This document shows, piece by piece, positions 22,259 to 33,284 of a stretch of DNA of 64,000 nucleotides. Each line of letters starts with the position of its first letter. Positions within the stretch are counted from its first letter, which is position 1. The notes beneath the pieces were generated by a model. The model had not been told where the DNA came from. It did no database searches and saw nothing but the letters and a program-made list of their open reading frames with translations. Both the position numbers and the translations under genes were made by a program. Origin of the DNA: Gerris lacustris (taxonomy: Eukaryota; Arthropoda; Insecta; Hemiptera; Gerridae); the NCBI GenBank assembly GCA_951217055.1, contig OX578276.1, forward strand, positions 30,837,505 through 30,901,504, written 5' to 3'.

Positions 22259-22871
22259 CCCTTAAATGCTAATGGCAATTGGATGGCCGGTATTACTAAA
22301 CCTTCGTCGATTCGACTAACATATGCAGAAAATACATTTTTTGGGTTGAAACTTCACTTTTATAAAGAGAAAACTATTAAGAACACATTATTAAATCTTT
22401 TAGTGAGATATACAAACATTTGATGACAAATAACTTAGTAGGAACATCAGAAGAATCTGAAATTGAGTGAACATTAATGCACTAGGTCCCATGCCCCAGG
22501 CCAAAAGCCCTAGGCCCTTTGCTAAGTGCTCCAGGCTCCAGATTATTGGCCATTGGTCTCTAGCCCAAGGCCAATTACCCAAAGCCCATTACCCCTTAGC
22601 CCTAGGCCTATTGCCCCTTACAATTAATCGACGCCCAATTAATTCCCTGCGTTTATTACTAAACGTTAGTCGAATCGACGAAGTAGCTTTGACGAGAATT
22701 TGCCAGAAAACGAGTGTATGCTCAAAAGGACTTGTACCGCTACACTAGCAGGTGTGTTACTAAACAGTGCAAGCACTGCAAAAGGGTAGGGTACCCATCA
22801 CCATCGCATACGAGCGTAAAAGGTTAAGGTTCAAACTGTGCTCGTCGATTCGACTACCTAGCATTCCAGGG
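22259..22871. mobile_element. piggyBac-like MITE, copy 1
   Basis: The element begins CCCTTAAATGCTAATGGCAA and ends TAGCATTCCAGGG, and is flanked on both sides by TTAA (22255-22258 and 22872-22875), the piggyBac target site. Internal landmarks GTCGATTCGACTA, ACGTTAGTCGAATCGACGAA and AACATCAGAAGAATCTGAAA recur in copy 2 at 40571-41149. The TSEESEIE codons within the last motif may be a leftover of an acidic transposase N-terminus. A GC-rich block of degenerate CCxAGGCC words lies at about 22484-22620. Confidence 0.8.
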
Positions 22872-24812
22872 TTAAGCTTAATCTATGTTTTAGATTTCAA
22901 AAGCCCATCGTAAGAGGAAGCAAATATTTGAGGGTGAGTTGGTTTAAGTAAAGATACACACTGCGCATGCTTACTGGAACTTATCCTTGCGCACTGCCCT
23001 GTGCTCAAATAATGAAAAGATTTTTCACAATTCAAATTGAAGATAAACACTAGACAATCAATGGTGAAACCCGAAAGTGATTTCGTAATAGCAATTGTAC
23101 TAAGGGTTTTATTCAATGTCAAGAGAGTTAAACTAAATATATCTTCTAGATAAATGAACATGTTTAATATAGTAAGTGACTAAGTTGATTGAAAAGAAGC
23201 CTTACAAATACTTAGTTTGTTGAAGTGCTTCTCTGTACGCAGAGTATTTGGACGAGGCCTGTCTCTAGGTCATATTATGTCTGTCTTAACAAAACTCAAG
23301 TGTTTTTCCAGATGAAAACTATGATATAACAGTTCCGTATACGTGAAAACAACTTTCACTGCTTCATTGAGCTCGTATCCAAATCTACGTTTAGGTCTTC
23401 GTTAAATAAAGTCTATGTTTTTCATTGTTCCAATCATGCCGTTTTATAAAACTACAAGACCGTAAAACCGTAAAATTAAGACCGTGGCTACGGGCTTAAT
23501 TTTATAAAAAAGTAGAATTAAGTAAATTAATTTAGACTAGGCATCGCGTGGCTCTATCATTGGAGCGATTGTATTGCAATAAAATACTGAATATTAAGGA
23601 ATTTATTTATCATGATGAATGTCATAGTTGAAGATAAGTGGAAGAGGGTAGTGTGGGGTAGAGTGTGGGTACTTGGTGCAAAGCTCACCTTCCTAGATAA
23701 ACCTATATAACCACACTCCTCTAAGAATCTTAACCACCTGCAGTAGCTTTTAAATTATTATTATAAATGTATCACTTCACTGCTCAAAAACCTCTGCTTG
23801 TATCAAGTTGAAATTTTACATGCCAGTTTCAATTGTACTTTAGACGATGTGTATGAAGTTTTATTAAAATCGTTACGTTAGAATGTAAGATATCGCTAAA
23901 AATTTTGTTTTCTCTCAATCGAAAAATTTGTGTTCGTCTCATCGAATAGGTGATAATAGAATCTTTTCCCGTCCTGAAATTCCAATTTTACATTTGAAAC
24001 TCACGTTTACACGAGCGTTGCGCGCGAACTCTTGGACGGATAATACTCTCCAACAAACTTAACCTGAGTATTAGTAAAAGGAACATGAATACCAAATTTC
24101 AACTAAATCGGTCAACTTTTACTCAAGTTATTGTCGGACACACAGACAGGATGCATAGTTTGTTAAATGTAATAAGCTCGCTTACGCTCGCTTCAATAAG
24201 TAATTATATCTATTTGAAGACCAACAAATCAAAATAAAAGTTTATTTTTATTGGAATAAATAAGGTTGCCTTAGCTTAGCGATAACAAATAATTTCGAGA
24301 GGAGTCGTCACCGTCGTTGAGACACTACTCCATAATATATATATGATATGGAGGTATTTATCTTAGTCCGCAGTAAGTTTATAGTAGAAGTACATAATGA
24401 GGAGAAAAATAAAAATTCACACAAAACATTCGTGCTGGATTATCTGTGTTAACTATGTTTACTGCAATTGTAATTCTGTATTTGACAAAAAAAAAAAAAA
24501 TTAAACCAGGGGAATGAACTAGCCGGGATCTTTGTAAGTATTTTACTAACTCCGTAGAAGCAGTTTTCTTTTTCTGTTCTTTTTTTTTCTATTTCCGAAA
24601 AGCACAAAAATCATCTCATAAATAACCTAGTCTTCACAATCAAAAATCAAAACAAATAATGCATTAAGAAACGCAAAACCTAGACTTCAGGTTAAAATAT
24701 TTGAAAACAATGTCTTCCATGGTGTATTTTTACAACAGTTTATACGCTTGACACAGAGTGTTCAGCCCACATGAATATATCGTCTTCGTACTATTCCATT
24801 CCATAAATATAA
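22872..24812. other. Intergenic sequence with repeat fragments
   Basis: GGCATCGCGTGGCTCTATCA at 23542 recurs inverted at 47847. The block around 24230-24290, with GGTTGCCTTAGCTTAGC, recurs at 42965-43040. No gene was recognised. Confidence 0.5.
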
Positions 24813-25085
24813 TGTATACTACTACTCCACCACATAAGTTTTGTGTACATCTACTCCACCACATAATTTTAATATACACTCTACTACTCCACCACATACT
24901 TTTATTGTACACTACTACTCCACCACATACTTTTATTGTACACTACTACTCCACCACATACTTTTATTGTACCCTACTACTGCACAACGTAATTTTAATA
25001 TACACTACTACTCCACCACATAAGTTTAATGTATACATCTACTCCACCACATAATTTGAATATGCACTTATTACTCCACACCATA
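24813..25085. repeat. Minisatellite, ~31-bp unit, about nine copies
   Basis: Units follow the pattern CTACTACTCCACCACATA then C/AATTTTA-type spacer and ATACA. Unit length varies between about 30 and 33 bases. Open frames on both strands here are by-products of the repetition. Confidence 0.9.
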
Positions 25086-25482
25086 CATTTAGAAATATGT
25101 TTTTCATAATTTTGTGCAAAAAATGGTATCAATGAAAAATTTTAAAAAAATGTATGTTAAGATAAAATGTATTACGTTTACCCTTACTAAAATAATTTGA
25201 ACAAAATGTAAATTTTAATTCAAGAAAACAAATATTTATTATTATTTTAATATTCAATTTCATTATTCGCTATTATCATTATTTTTATCACTTCTATATC
25301 TATTAGTAGGTATTTCTATTATATGTTACTTATTGCCACTAAATATAGACGAGGAAATCTTAATACATTAATAACCTCCTAATCCATAAATCAACGTATT
25401 CGTTAAACTGTAATTTCTTAGTACAGAGTGCACGAGGATGATTCAATATTTATTTTTTCCATTTTCAAACATTAAGAAAAAG

Positions 25483-26258
<776 letters not shown>

Positions 26259-26816
26259 TAGTACATTACGCGTCGAGTGCGGAAAGTAGCATTTTGCATG
26301 CGAGTGTGGAGTTTGCACCCGAGCGATAGCGAGGGTGGTAAAACCACACGAGCAATGCAAAATGCCGTTTTCGCACGAGTTGCGTACCGTACATTATCTA
26401 TGATTGTTAGATTTGAATAATAAATACAGAAAAAAATAAACTTGCTGTATGTAAGTTCGTATCTCTCTCTTGATAAAGATTGCATTTATTCATTAGTTGT
26501 ATTTTTTGCCGAATTAATTATTTCTGGAGGAGTATTATTCTCCACATTTTCGTCAAAGTCTCTTGATTCACTCATTGTTTTTCACTAAAAACTCGATATA
26601 AACAGTTACTTTAATAAAAGAACAGCAAATTAGTTTTGTTAAATGTAAACAAACTCGCTAATCGTGCGTAAAGCTGAAGAATTCCTCTTCTTTACCGCAC
26701 TAGTGTGGTAAAGAAGAGGAATTATTCAGAACTATGAGACGAATACAAGTACGTAAATAATCACTTTCTACGCATCTAAACAAAGATATAATGTTTATAT
26801 TTCGTATCAATCGTAG
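26259..26816 (-). mobile_element. Crypton-like ~570-bp element, first of a head-to-tail pair
   Basis: In its own orientation (minus strand) the element starts CTACGATTGATACGAAATAT and ends GCGTAATGTACTA. It is followed directly by the 4-bp ATAA (TTAT on minus) at 26817-26820 and then by another copy. Central hairpin arms GAAGAATTCCTCTTCTTTAC and their inverse are present. A remnant frame reads SLSRERYELTYSKFIFF. The opposite end is a ~165-bp imperfect palindrome. Confidence 0.8.
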
Positions 26817-26820
26817 ATAA

Positions 26821-27405
26821 TAGTACATTACGCGTCTAGTGCGGAAAGTAGCACTTTGCATGCGAGTGTGGAGTTTGGGTCGCTCGGGCGAGCGACAGCG
26901 AGAGTAGTAAAACCACACGAGCAAAGAAAAATGACCTTTTCGCACAAGTGGTGTACCGTACTTTATCTACGATTGTTGGATTTTAATAATAAATAAAGAA
27001 AGAAAGAAAAAAATATAAGCTTGCTGTATGTAAGTTCGTATTTCTCTTTTGATAAAGATGACATTAATTCATTAGTTGTATTTTGTGCCGAATTAATTAT
27101 TTCGATTTCGGGAGGCGTATTATTCTCCTTATTTTCGTCATAATGACATAAATCAATCATTGTGTTTCACTAAAAACTCGATATAAACAGTAACTTTAAT
27201 TAAACAAACAGCAAATTAGTTTTGTTAAATGTAAACAAACTCGCAAATCGTGCGTTAAAGTGAAGAATTCTTTGTTTTTACCACACTAGGGTGGAAAAAA
27301 AGAGAAATTATGAAACGCGCATGCTCAATGAATACAAGTACGTAAAGAATCACTTTCTAGGCATCTAAACAAAGATACAATGTTTATATTTCGTATCAAT
27401 CGTGG
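26821..27405 (-). mobile_element. Crypton-like ~570-bp element, second of the pair
   Basis: Same family and orientation as its left neighbour, sharing the single ATAA joint at 26817-26820 and followed by another ATAA at 27406-27409. The central hairpin is decayed in this copy. It keeps the best coding remnant (next entry). Confidence 0.8.
26963..27160 (-). pseudogene. N-terminal remnant of a Crypton-like tyrosine recombinase
   Basis: The frame starts MIDLCHYDENKENNTPPEIE, then IINSAQNTTNELMSSLSKEK and YELTYSKLIFF. An acidic N-terminus followed by LS.E.YE.TY.KF matches, from memory, the start of the SAM-like core-binding domain of arthropod tyrosine-recombinase-like (Crypton-type) proteins. 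The catalytic domain with its R...HxxR...Y residues is absent, so the element is non-autonomous. The other copies keep the same N-terminal residues with stops. The family assignment is an inference. Confidence 0.5.
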
Positions 27406-27724
27406 ATAAAATTTATTTACATAATCGATGGTACGAACTATAATAGACTATACTAGACTGACAATCTAAACATATAGTGGAGTTTAAAATAGGTGTGATC
27501 AAGGGATTAGATATTGAAAATAATTTGTAAGAGGAAAGGACTCAAGTTGGGAGACAAAATGGAATTGAGAAAATTAAACTTTGAGACCAGGTAAATTGGT
27601 GTGCATTCAGGAAACGGTAAAAAGGTTGAATAAGGCATTGTAACAAACACTTAAAAAGTAGGCTAACAAATAAATATACATATTTTACTAAAGTATAACA
27701 AAAATCTACATAATATTATAGAAA

Positions 27725-27977
27725 ATGTTGTGCGACAAGACTAAAATAGACTGCCAATTAGTGTGGCTTATTGCTTGCTCGTATCCTATCACTTACATTA
27801 TTGATTGTACATTGCTTCCGAGCTTACCGAAGGTAACGGAAGCTATGTGATCGTTCTAAAGAACGAAACATTTTTAGGTCTCCGATTTCAAACATTCGGA
27901 TTTAAAAGCATAATACTAATAAAGTACTTGTTAGAATGCGAGGAAGCTATGTGCCACACCAATTGGCAGTCTATTTT
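27725..27977 (+). repeat. Family A: reversed tail plus a miniature internally deleted copy
   Basis: AGACTGCCAATTAGTGTGGC at 27748 is the end of an inverted copy. From 27812 to 27977 a complete but only ~166-bp copy runs from TGCTTCCGAGCTTACCGAAG to the terminal GAAGCTATGTGCCACACC and GGCAGTCTATTTTT. Full copies are 450-580 bp. Confidence 0.75.
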
Positions 27978-28043
27978 TACAAGCCATTATTGTCTAATTT
28001 ATTTAATTGTTTTACTTGCTCCATTTTTGTCTTGCCCCCGTTT

Positions 28044-28492
28044 TTTGCTTCTGAGCTTACCGAAGCTATGCGATGGTTCTGAAGAACGAACATATTTTAT
28101 GTCTCCTATTTCATTTCGAAAATTCCAAGACAGAAATCCGTTTCAGACATCAGGTATCATTTTTGGTTCTGTGTCTGTCTGTCGGTCTGTTACTTAATTT
28201 TTTCGAACCAATATATCTTAAAAACTAATCATCTAATTTTATTGAAATTCGGATGGAAGTTCATAATTAGCTCATTGTTGGTACCATACAAGTTTCAACC
28301 TTTTCCGCCCATTGTTTCTCTTTCACATACGCACAAACATAAATGTATTTACACCTCTATCTTTAAAAGTACTTATCTGAATATTATGAAATTTTGATGG
28401 TTTGTCGAAAGTAGCTCGCAAATGCCCCAGATTAATTTCAACGCTCAATTAATTGCGAGGAAGCTATGCGCCACATTAATTGGCAGACTATT
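28044..28492 (+). repeat. Family A, near-complete copy
   Basis: It begins TTTTGCTTCTGAGCTTACCG and ends GCGAGGAAGCTATGCGCCAC plus TTAATTGGCAGAC. Internally it carries TTCCAAGACAGAAATCCG, CGTTTCAGACATCAGG and a GTCTGTCTGTCGGTCTG stretch. A 130-residue frame at 27805-28197 runs across two adjacent family A copies and is not a gene. Confidence 0.8.
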
Positions 28493-29344
28493 GAAAAGCA
28501 CACATAGCTCTTCAGCGAGTGATCATTGATCATCCTCCTGCTTTAAGATATTCATTGATTGAACCGTCACATCTCCCCTGGCTTTACCTTCCATTAAATT
28601 TCTAATAACAGACCAATTTCGTCAATTCATATCAGACTATGCTCTAATATTTTTGCTCTGTATTCTTTTGATTTTATATAGCTTTCTGTAGAAATTGCAA
28701 ATTATTATGAAAATGTCTGCAGCTTCACTCTTCGCATCTTTTATCGCTATGATTCTTGTATTTCCCATTCTCTGGCTCTTATTGATGTTTTTCAGGCTGG
28801 TCCCATTCTGTATGGTTATTTTTATTTCTATTATATTTATAATATACGAAATTAGTGATGAATTTTAACATCGCTCGCTTTATTTACCATTTTGTTTGTC
28901 TCGCCTACAAACGGCTCAATGTACTTCAGTAGATTTAAATAATTGATTGTTACCATCTCAGCATTTTCTTTAAACAGAATTTCAAATAAACAAAATTCAG
29001 GAAGTTACCTGAGTTTGGTGATCAGGTTAGTAAAATGGGTCACTAGGCTTCTAGCGACAAATATAGAAGCAATGCAAATATAAATCTATGTAGTAGAACT
29101 AGACGGAGCTAGTATTTCGGCTGGAATAGTGAATTGGGAGTTTATTCCTATTTCCTATTCTACTATCCTACCCTAACAATAATAGTTCTTTCACAATGCA
29201 GGTCACAAATATTTCTGTTTTGTGCTAGGCAAGATAATAACGAAAAAAATTAAGAATAAATAAGACAAGAGAGAATTGAATGAATAAGATAAGAGAGAAT
29301 TTAAGTAATTAATGGTTTTTTTTGCTGACATTTAATCAATTACT

Positions 29345-29580
29345 TTATTAAAAAATGGGTCGAAGACAACTCAGACAAACTTTCTCATATGCGAGATCAT
29401 AATCGCACTCAGCCAAGTGTTTTCCATTTACTAGTTTAAGAGTTTTCCTAGGTACAATTAATTGGTTTTTTTGTTTTTTTTAGTGGTTTTAGTCCCGTTT
29501 AACAGCTTAGGTCATTGTTATTGAACATTTTTATCAAAATGTATCATAAAAATAACTTTACTTCGGCGGGGAATTATTAT
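29345..29580 (-). mobile_element. tRNA-derived SINE, copy 2
   Basis: On the minus strand it reads AATTCCCCGCCGAAG, AAGTTATTTTTATGATAC, AAATGGAAAACACTTGGC, CTCGCATATGAGAAAG and TTGTCTGAGTTGTCTTCG, colinear with the SINE at 16735-16975. The B-box end is eroded. Confidence 0.68.
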
Positions 29581-30032
29581 TTCATTCTCTGTTGTGTTAC
29601 ATAAGAATACATGAAGACAATTTAATTATCTGTTAACCTAGAAATAAAGGCGCGTTCTGATGGGCACTGCCCAAGTCTATTGCTTATTGTTAAAATATAA
29701 TAATTAGAATATAAAGGTGCGTTCTGATGGGCACTGCCCAAGTCTATTGTGTATCGTTAAAATATAATAAGTTTATGTATAATATGCAACAATTATTGTT
29801 AATCCTTAGTATGAATGTAAGTACAGCCTACTGCAAAATTGCCAGCTCCTATAGAAGTACCCGCTTCAATACAATTATCTGGAATAAATAATTTTCCATA
29901 AAATGTACCTGGAAGCTAGATGCCCGCTAGCTGGCTATAGGCCAGCCGAACCCTCTATAGTTATATTAAACACAACACATTTAAAAAGTAATCAATTCAC
30001 AATTTTTTGGACCAATACTTCGTCACTATATA

Positions 30033-30815
30033 CAGGGTGAGCCAAAAAAAACACATTTTTTTAACACTTATAGCTCAGCTGTTGTAGATAGATATATGGG
30101 GTTTGCGGGGTCTAAAAACTACATTATTCTACTTTAAATTTCATATCTATAACTTTAAAAACTATTGGGTGAAAGCCATGAAATAACTGTTTGAAATAGG
30201 GTCTTAAAAAAAGGCGTTGTCCGGGGTGATCTTGTCTGGTATTACACTTTTGAAAGAATAAATTACCATATGGTGAAAGGGGGGGGGGGGGGATTCTTTG
30301 TAGGTAAGTGGGAGTCCCTCAGTGTTATAACAAACATTCAAGATGTGTTAAGCACAATGTTGCCTGAAGTCTGGGCAATGCTCTTGCAAGCATTGAATTG
30401 TTTGCAAGGAGCGATGGAACGGGGTAACATCTTGCATAAATGTGTAATTTAGCATTTGGTCTTTAATTTCAGGCAAAATTGTGCTTAACCCATCTTTAAT
30501 ATTTGTTATAACACTGACGGACTCCTACCACTTACCTACAAAGAGCCCCTCACCCTTCCACCATATGGTAATTTATTCTATCAAAACTATAATACCAGAC
30601 AAGATCACTACCCGGACAACAACTTTTTTTAGAGACCCTATTTCAAACCGTCATTGCATGGCTTGGTGGTTCACCCAATCGTTTTTAAAGTTATAGATAT
30701 GAAATTTAAAGTAGAAGAATGTAGTTTTCAGACCCCGCAAACCCCATATCTCTATCTACTACAGAAGCTGAGCTATAAGTGTTCAAAAAAGTGCGTTTTT
30801 TTTTGGCCCACCCTG
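30033..30815. mobile_element. Fold-back element with CAGGGTG ends, TA-flanked
   Basis: This 783-bp element has inverted ends CAGGGTGAGCCAAAAAAAAC and GGCCCACCCTG, both next to TATA. Mirrored internal strings include GTAGATAGATATATGGGG / CCCCATATCTCTATCTAC and ATTACCATATGGTG / CACCATATGGTAATTTATTC. The TA flanks suggest a Tc1/mariner-type target. A run of G lies at 30279-30292, next to the mirrored CACCATATGG. Frames at 30270-30917 lie within the arms and show no domain. Confidence 0.85.
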
Positions 30816-31110
30816 TATATACGATATATTAGAGAAAATACAAATGCATTTTGTAACTTGATACACAACATGAAAAACATACTCTTTACACTTTCTTATG
30901 CACAGAGTATGTATTAAAAAAGTATTGTGATAGCGCAAAAATTCGATTTTAAAGGATTTACAAGTTTTATGGTCTTTTGTTTGTTGTCTGTTCAGACATA
31001 CGTGGAGCTAGTGGTCGATATAAACTACAAGGGCGATTTTGATGAAATTTGACATACATGTTCAGAAAAATCATAGCCCGAGACAAAACCTGAATAAAAA
31101 AATATTTGAT

Positions 31111-31729
31111 CTACGATTGATACGAAATATAAACATTTTATCTCTGTTTTGATGAGTAGAAAGTGATTCTTTTCGTAGTTTTAATTCATTGCGCTTGCAG
31201 TTTCATAATTCTTCACTTTATCACCTGATTAGCGTGTTTGTTTACATTTAACAAAACTAATGTGCTGTTTGTTTAATTAAAGTAACTGTTTTTTACTTTT
31301 CCTCACCTTCTCCGAACGTATATAGAAAAAGTATTGTTTTCACCCAAAAAATCCTAAACCGAGATTTCAACGGAATTATCCGTTTTGAGTGTTATTAAGA
31401 CTATTTGAGTGGTTTTTAGCTGGATGCCAGTCTGTCTGTCTGTGTCACCCATAACTGCCACAGTTTTCGATTCATATTGAAAAATGACAATAAGCTGGAG
31501 AGACCACTTTAGAGGCCTGCTATGTGAGGAAAAGTTCCGAGGTACCAAGTCCCTATTTTTGTATTTATTATTAAATTCCAACAATCGTAGATAAAGTACG
31601 GTACGCAACTCGTGTGAAAACTGCATTTTGCTTTGCTCGAGGGGTTTTACTACCCTCGCTGTCGCTCGGGTGCAAACTCCACACTCGCATGCAAAATGCT
31701 ACTTTCCGCACTAGACGCGTAATGTACTA
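31111..31729 (+). mobile_element. Crypton-like element, diverged copy with foreign middle
   Basis: The ends CTACGATTGATACGAAATAT and GACGCGTAATGTACTA match the family, and the 165-bp palindromic end is well kept. The centre (about 31305-31545) lost the hairpin and coding remnant. It instead has a segment with CGGAATTATCCGTTTTGAG and GTCTGTCTGTCTGTGTC that recurs inverted at about 46490-46600. Confidence 0.75.
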
Positions 31730-32368
31730 TTCTAGAAAACGGATTCAACAAATTTCTCATATTTCTTGCTCCATTTAAATACAAATGTCACCATATGTTG
31801 TTTTCCCGGGTAAAATCTAGTTTCCGAGATATTGATGAAAATAAATCTCATGTTTTTATCTTATCAATTTTTTCATTCATAGTTTTTTTCAGATACAAAG
31901 AAGGAGGTATATTTTTATTAGCTAAGTATATTACGATTCAAACAATTGAATACGCATTGTAAAATTATACTAGATAGAATTATCTAATATTTTTGAAAGG
32001 AATTGCAAAGACAAATAAGTAGAAGATATCATGTGATAGGTAGTGTTCTTGGGTGGCGTCGTATATCCTACTAGGTGTCCCTGACCTTGCCAATGAAATT
32101 CCTTCTCTTCTTTTGTTCCCTAGTTTACTTGTTGCGAACTGCTTGTGTCATCTTTACACCAGGTGTCGCTAAAAAGTATCTTTCTTCGTCATAATCACTT
32201 TTGTTCGTCTATCTTTTCCTTACAATTAAAACAATAATTGTATAAATTTCACTTTTCTTAACATTAACTTGATGTTTACTGCTAAAATAGTCTGGCATTA
32301 GAGTGGTACATAGCTTCCTCGAGTCCTATTCATATGATTTAATGTTTTTCTTCTTTAACAACCAATTA

Positions 32369-32615
32369 GCCTGGGCGCGCATTGAGACACAAACGACGCA
32401 AGGGAGGGCAGCTTAGTTTTCTTCAACCGCAGATATTCTATATGAAACCGCAGGAATAGACACGCAAACCAGGCAGGGCAGTACTACACCACACGTGGCC
32501 TACCCGACGATAGTGGATCTGGCGTCTCAATTCACGCGGTCTCGTATAGTTCTGAGGTTGAAACCAACTGTTCTGCCCTGCCCTGCGTCACCTGCGTCTA
32601 AATGAGCGCCCGGGC
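32369..32615. mobile_element. PIF/Harbinger-like MITE, 247 bp
   Basis: Ends GCCTGGGCGCGCATTGAGAC and (inverted) GTCTAAATGAGCGCCCGGGC are flanked by TTA at 32366-32368 and 32616-32618. The inner arms repeat GGCAGGGCAG-type words in inverted order. GC content is far above the surroundings. No coding capacity. Confidence 0.8.
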
Positions 32616-32846
32616 TTATTGTCAAATTTAATTGATTCCCCCCCCCCTTGTTTTTTAAATCTGTCAAAATTGTTTTGATTTTTTTTTTTTTTACACAAAA
32701 TTAAAGTATCAATTTAAAAAAGCTTAAAGAGCGCAGACGGTTGAAATTAATTTGTGGTTATTATTATTATGGGAGCTGGTTTTGACAACCATACAAAAAA
32801 ATGCATAAAAATTAGATGAGTGCTTTTGAAGGTATAGTTGCAAATA

Positions 32847-33284
32847 CAGTGGAACCTCGATAATTCGGACTAATTGGGACCAGACACTGTCCGAATTACC
32901 GATTTGTCCGAATTTTCGAATATGCTGTAAAACAACTTTTTCGCAGACGAGAGGACCTGATATAGGTGCGCCTTAGCTTCTTCTTTGGGTAAACCATATG
33001 TACATCGCACCTTCTAAAGGGTATCATTTGCCGTTCGTAACGTTTTCCGGTTTTTTTACCCCTCTTCAGAATCTAGCATTGACGCATATCGCAGTATGCT
33101 ATCTCGTTTTCGTTTTAGATGATCCCACACCATACTTTTTTGCAAGAGATGTCCCACTTTCACCTTTCGGATTTTTTTTTTTTTTTTTTTTTTTATAGAA
33201 TTTCTAGTTATTAAATTTTTCAGTAGGCAGTCCGGATTTTCGAGGGTCCGGATATTAGAGGTCCGAATTATTGAGGTTCTACTG
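32847..33284. mobile_element. pogo/Tigger-like MITE
   Basis: Ends CAGTGGAACCTCGATAATTC and (inverted) AATTATTGAGGTTCTACTG are flanked by TA at 32845-32846 and 33285-33286. The CAGTNGAACCTC terminus with a TA duplication is the signature of pogo/Tigger elements. The CCGAATT words near the ends repeat in inverted order. A poly-T run lies at about 33171-33194. It has no transposase, and frames at 32998-33289 lie within it. Confidence 0.85.

Noticed and set aside
24758..25054. Frames rich in HYYSTT-type residues
   Set aside because: They are translations of the ~31-bp minisatellite.
27805..28197. Longest plus-strand frame, 130 residues
   Set aside because: It spans two adjacent copies of dispersed family A and has no domain; the same sequence in other copies is full of stops.
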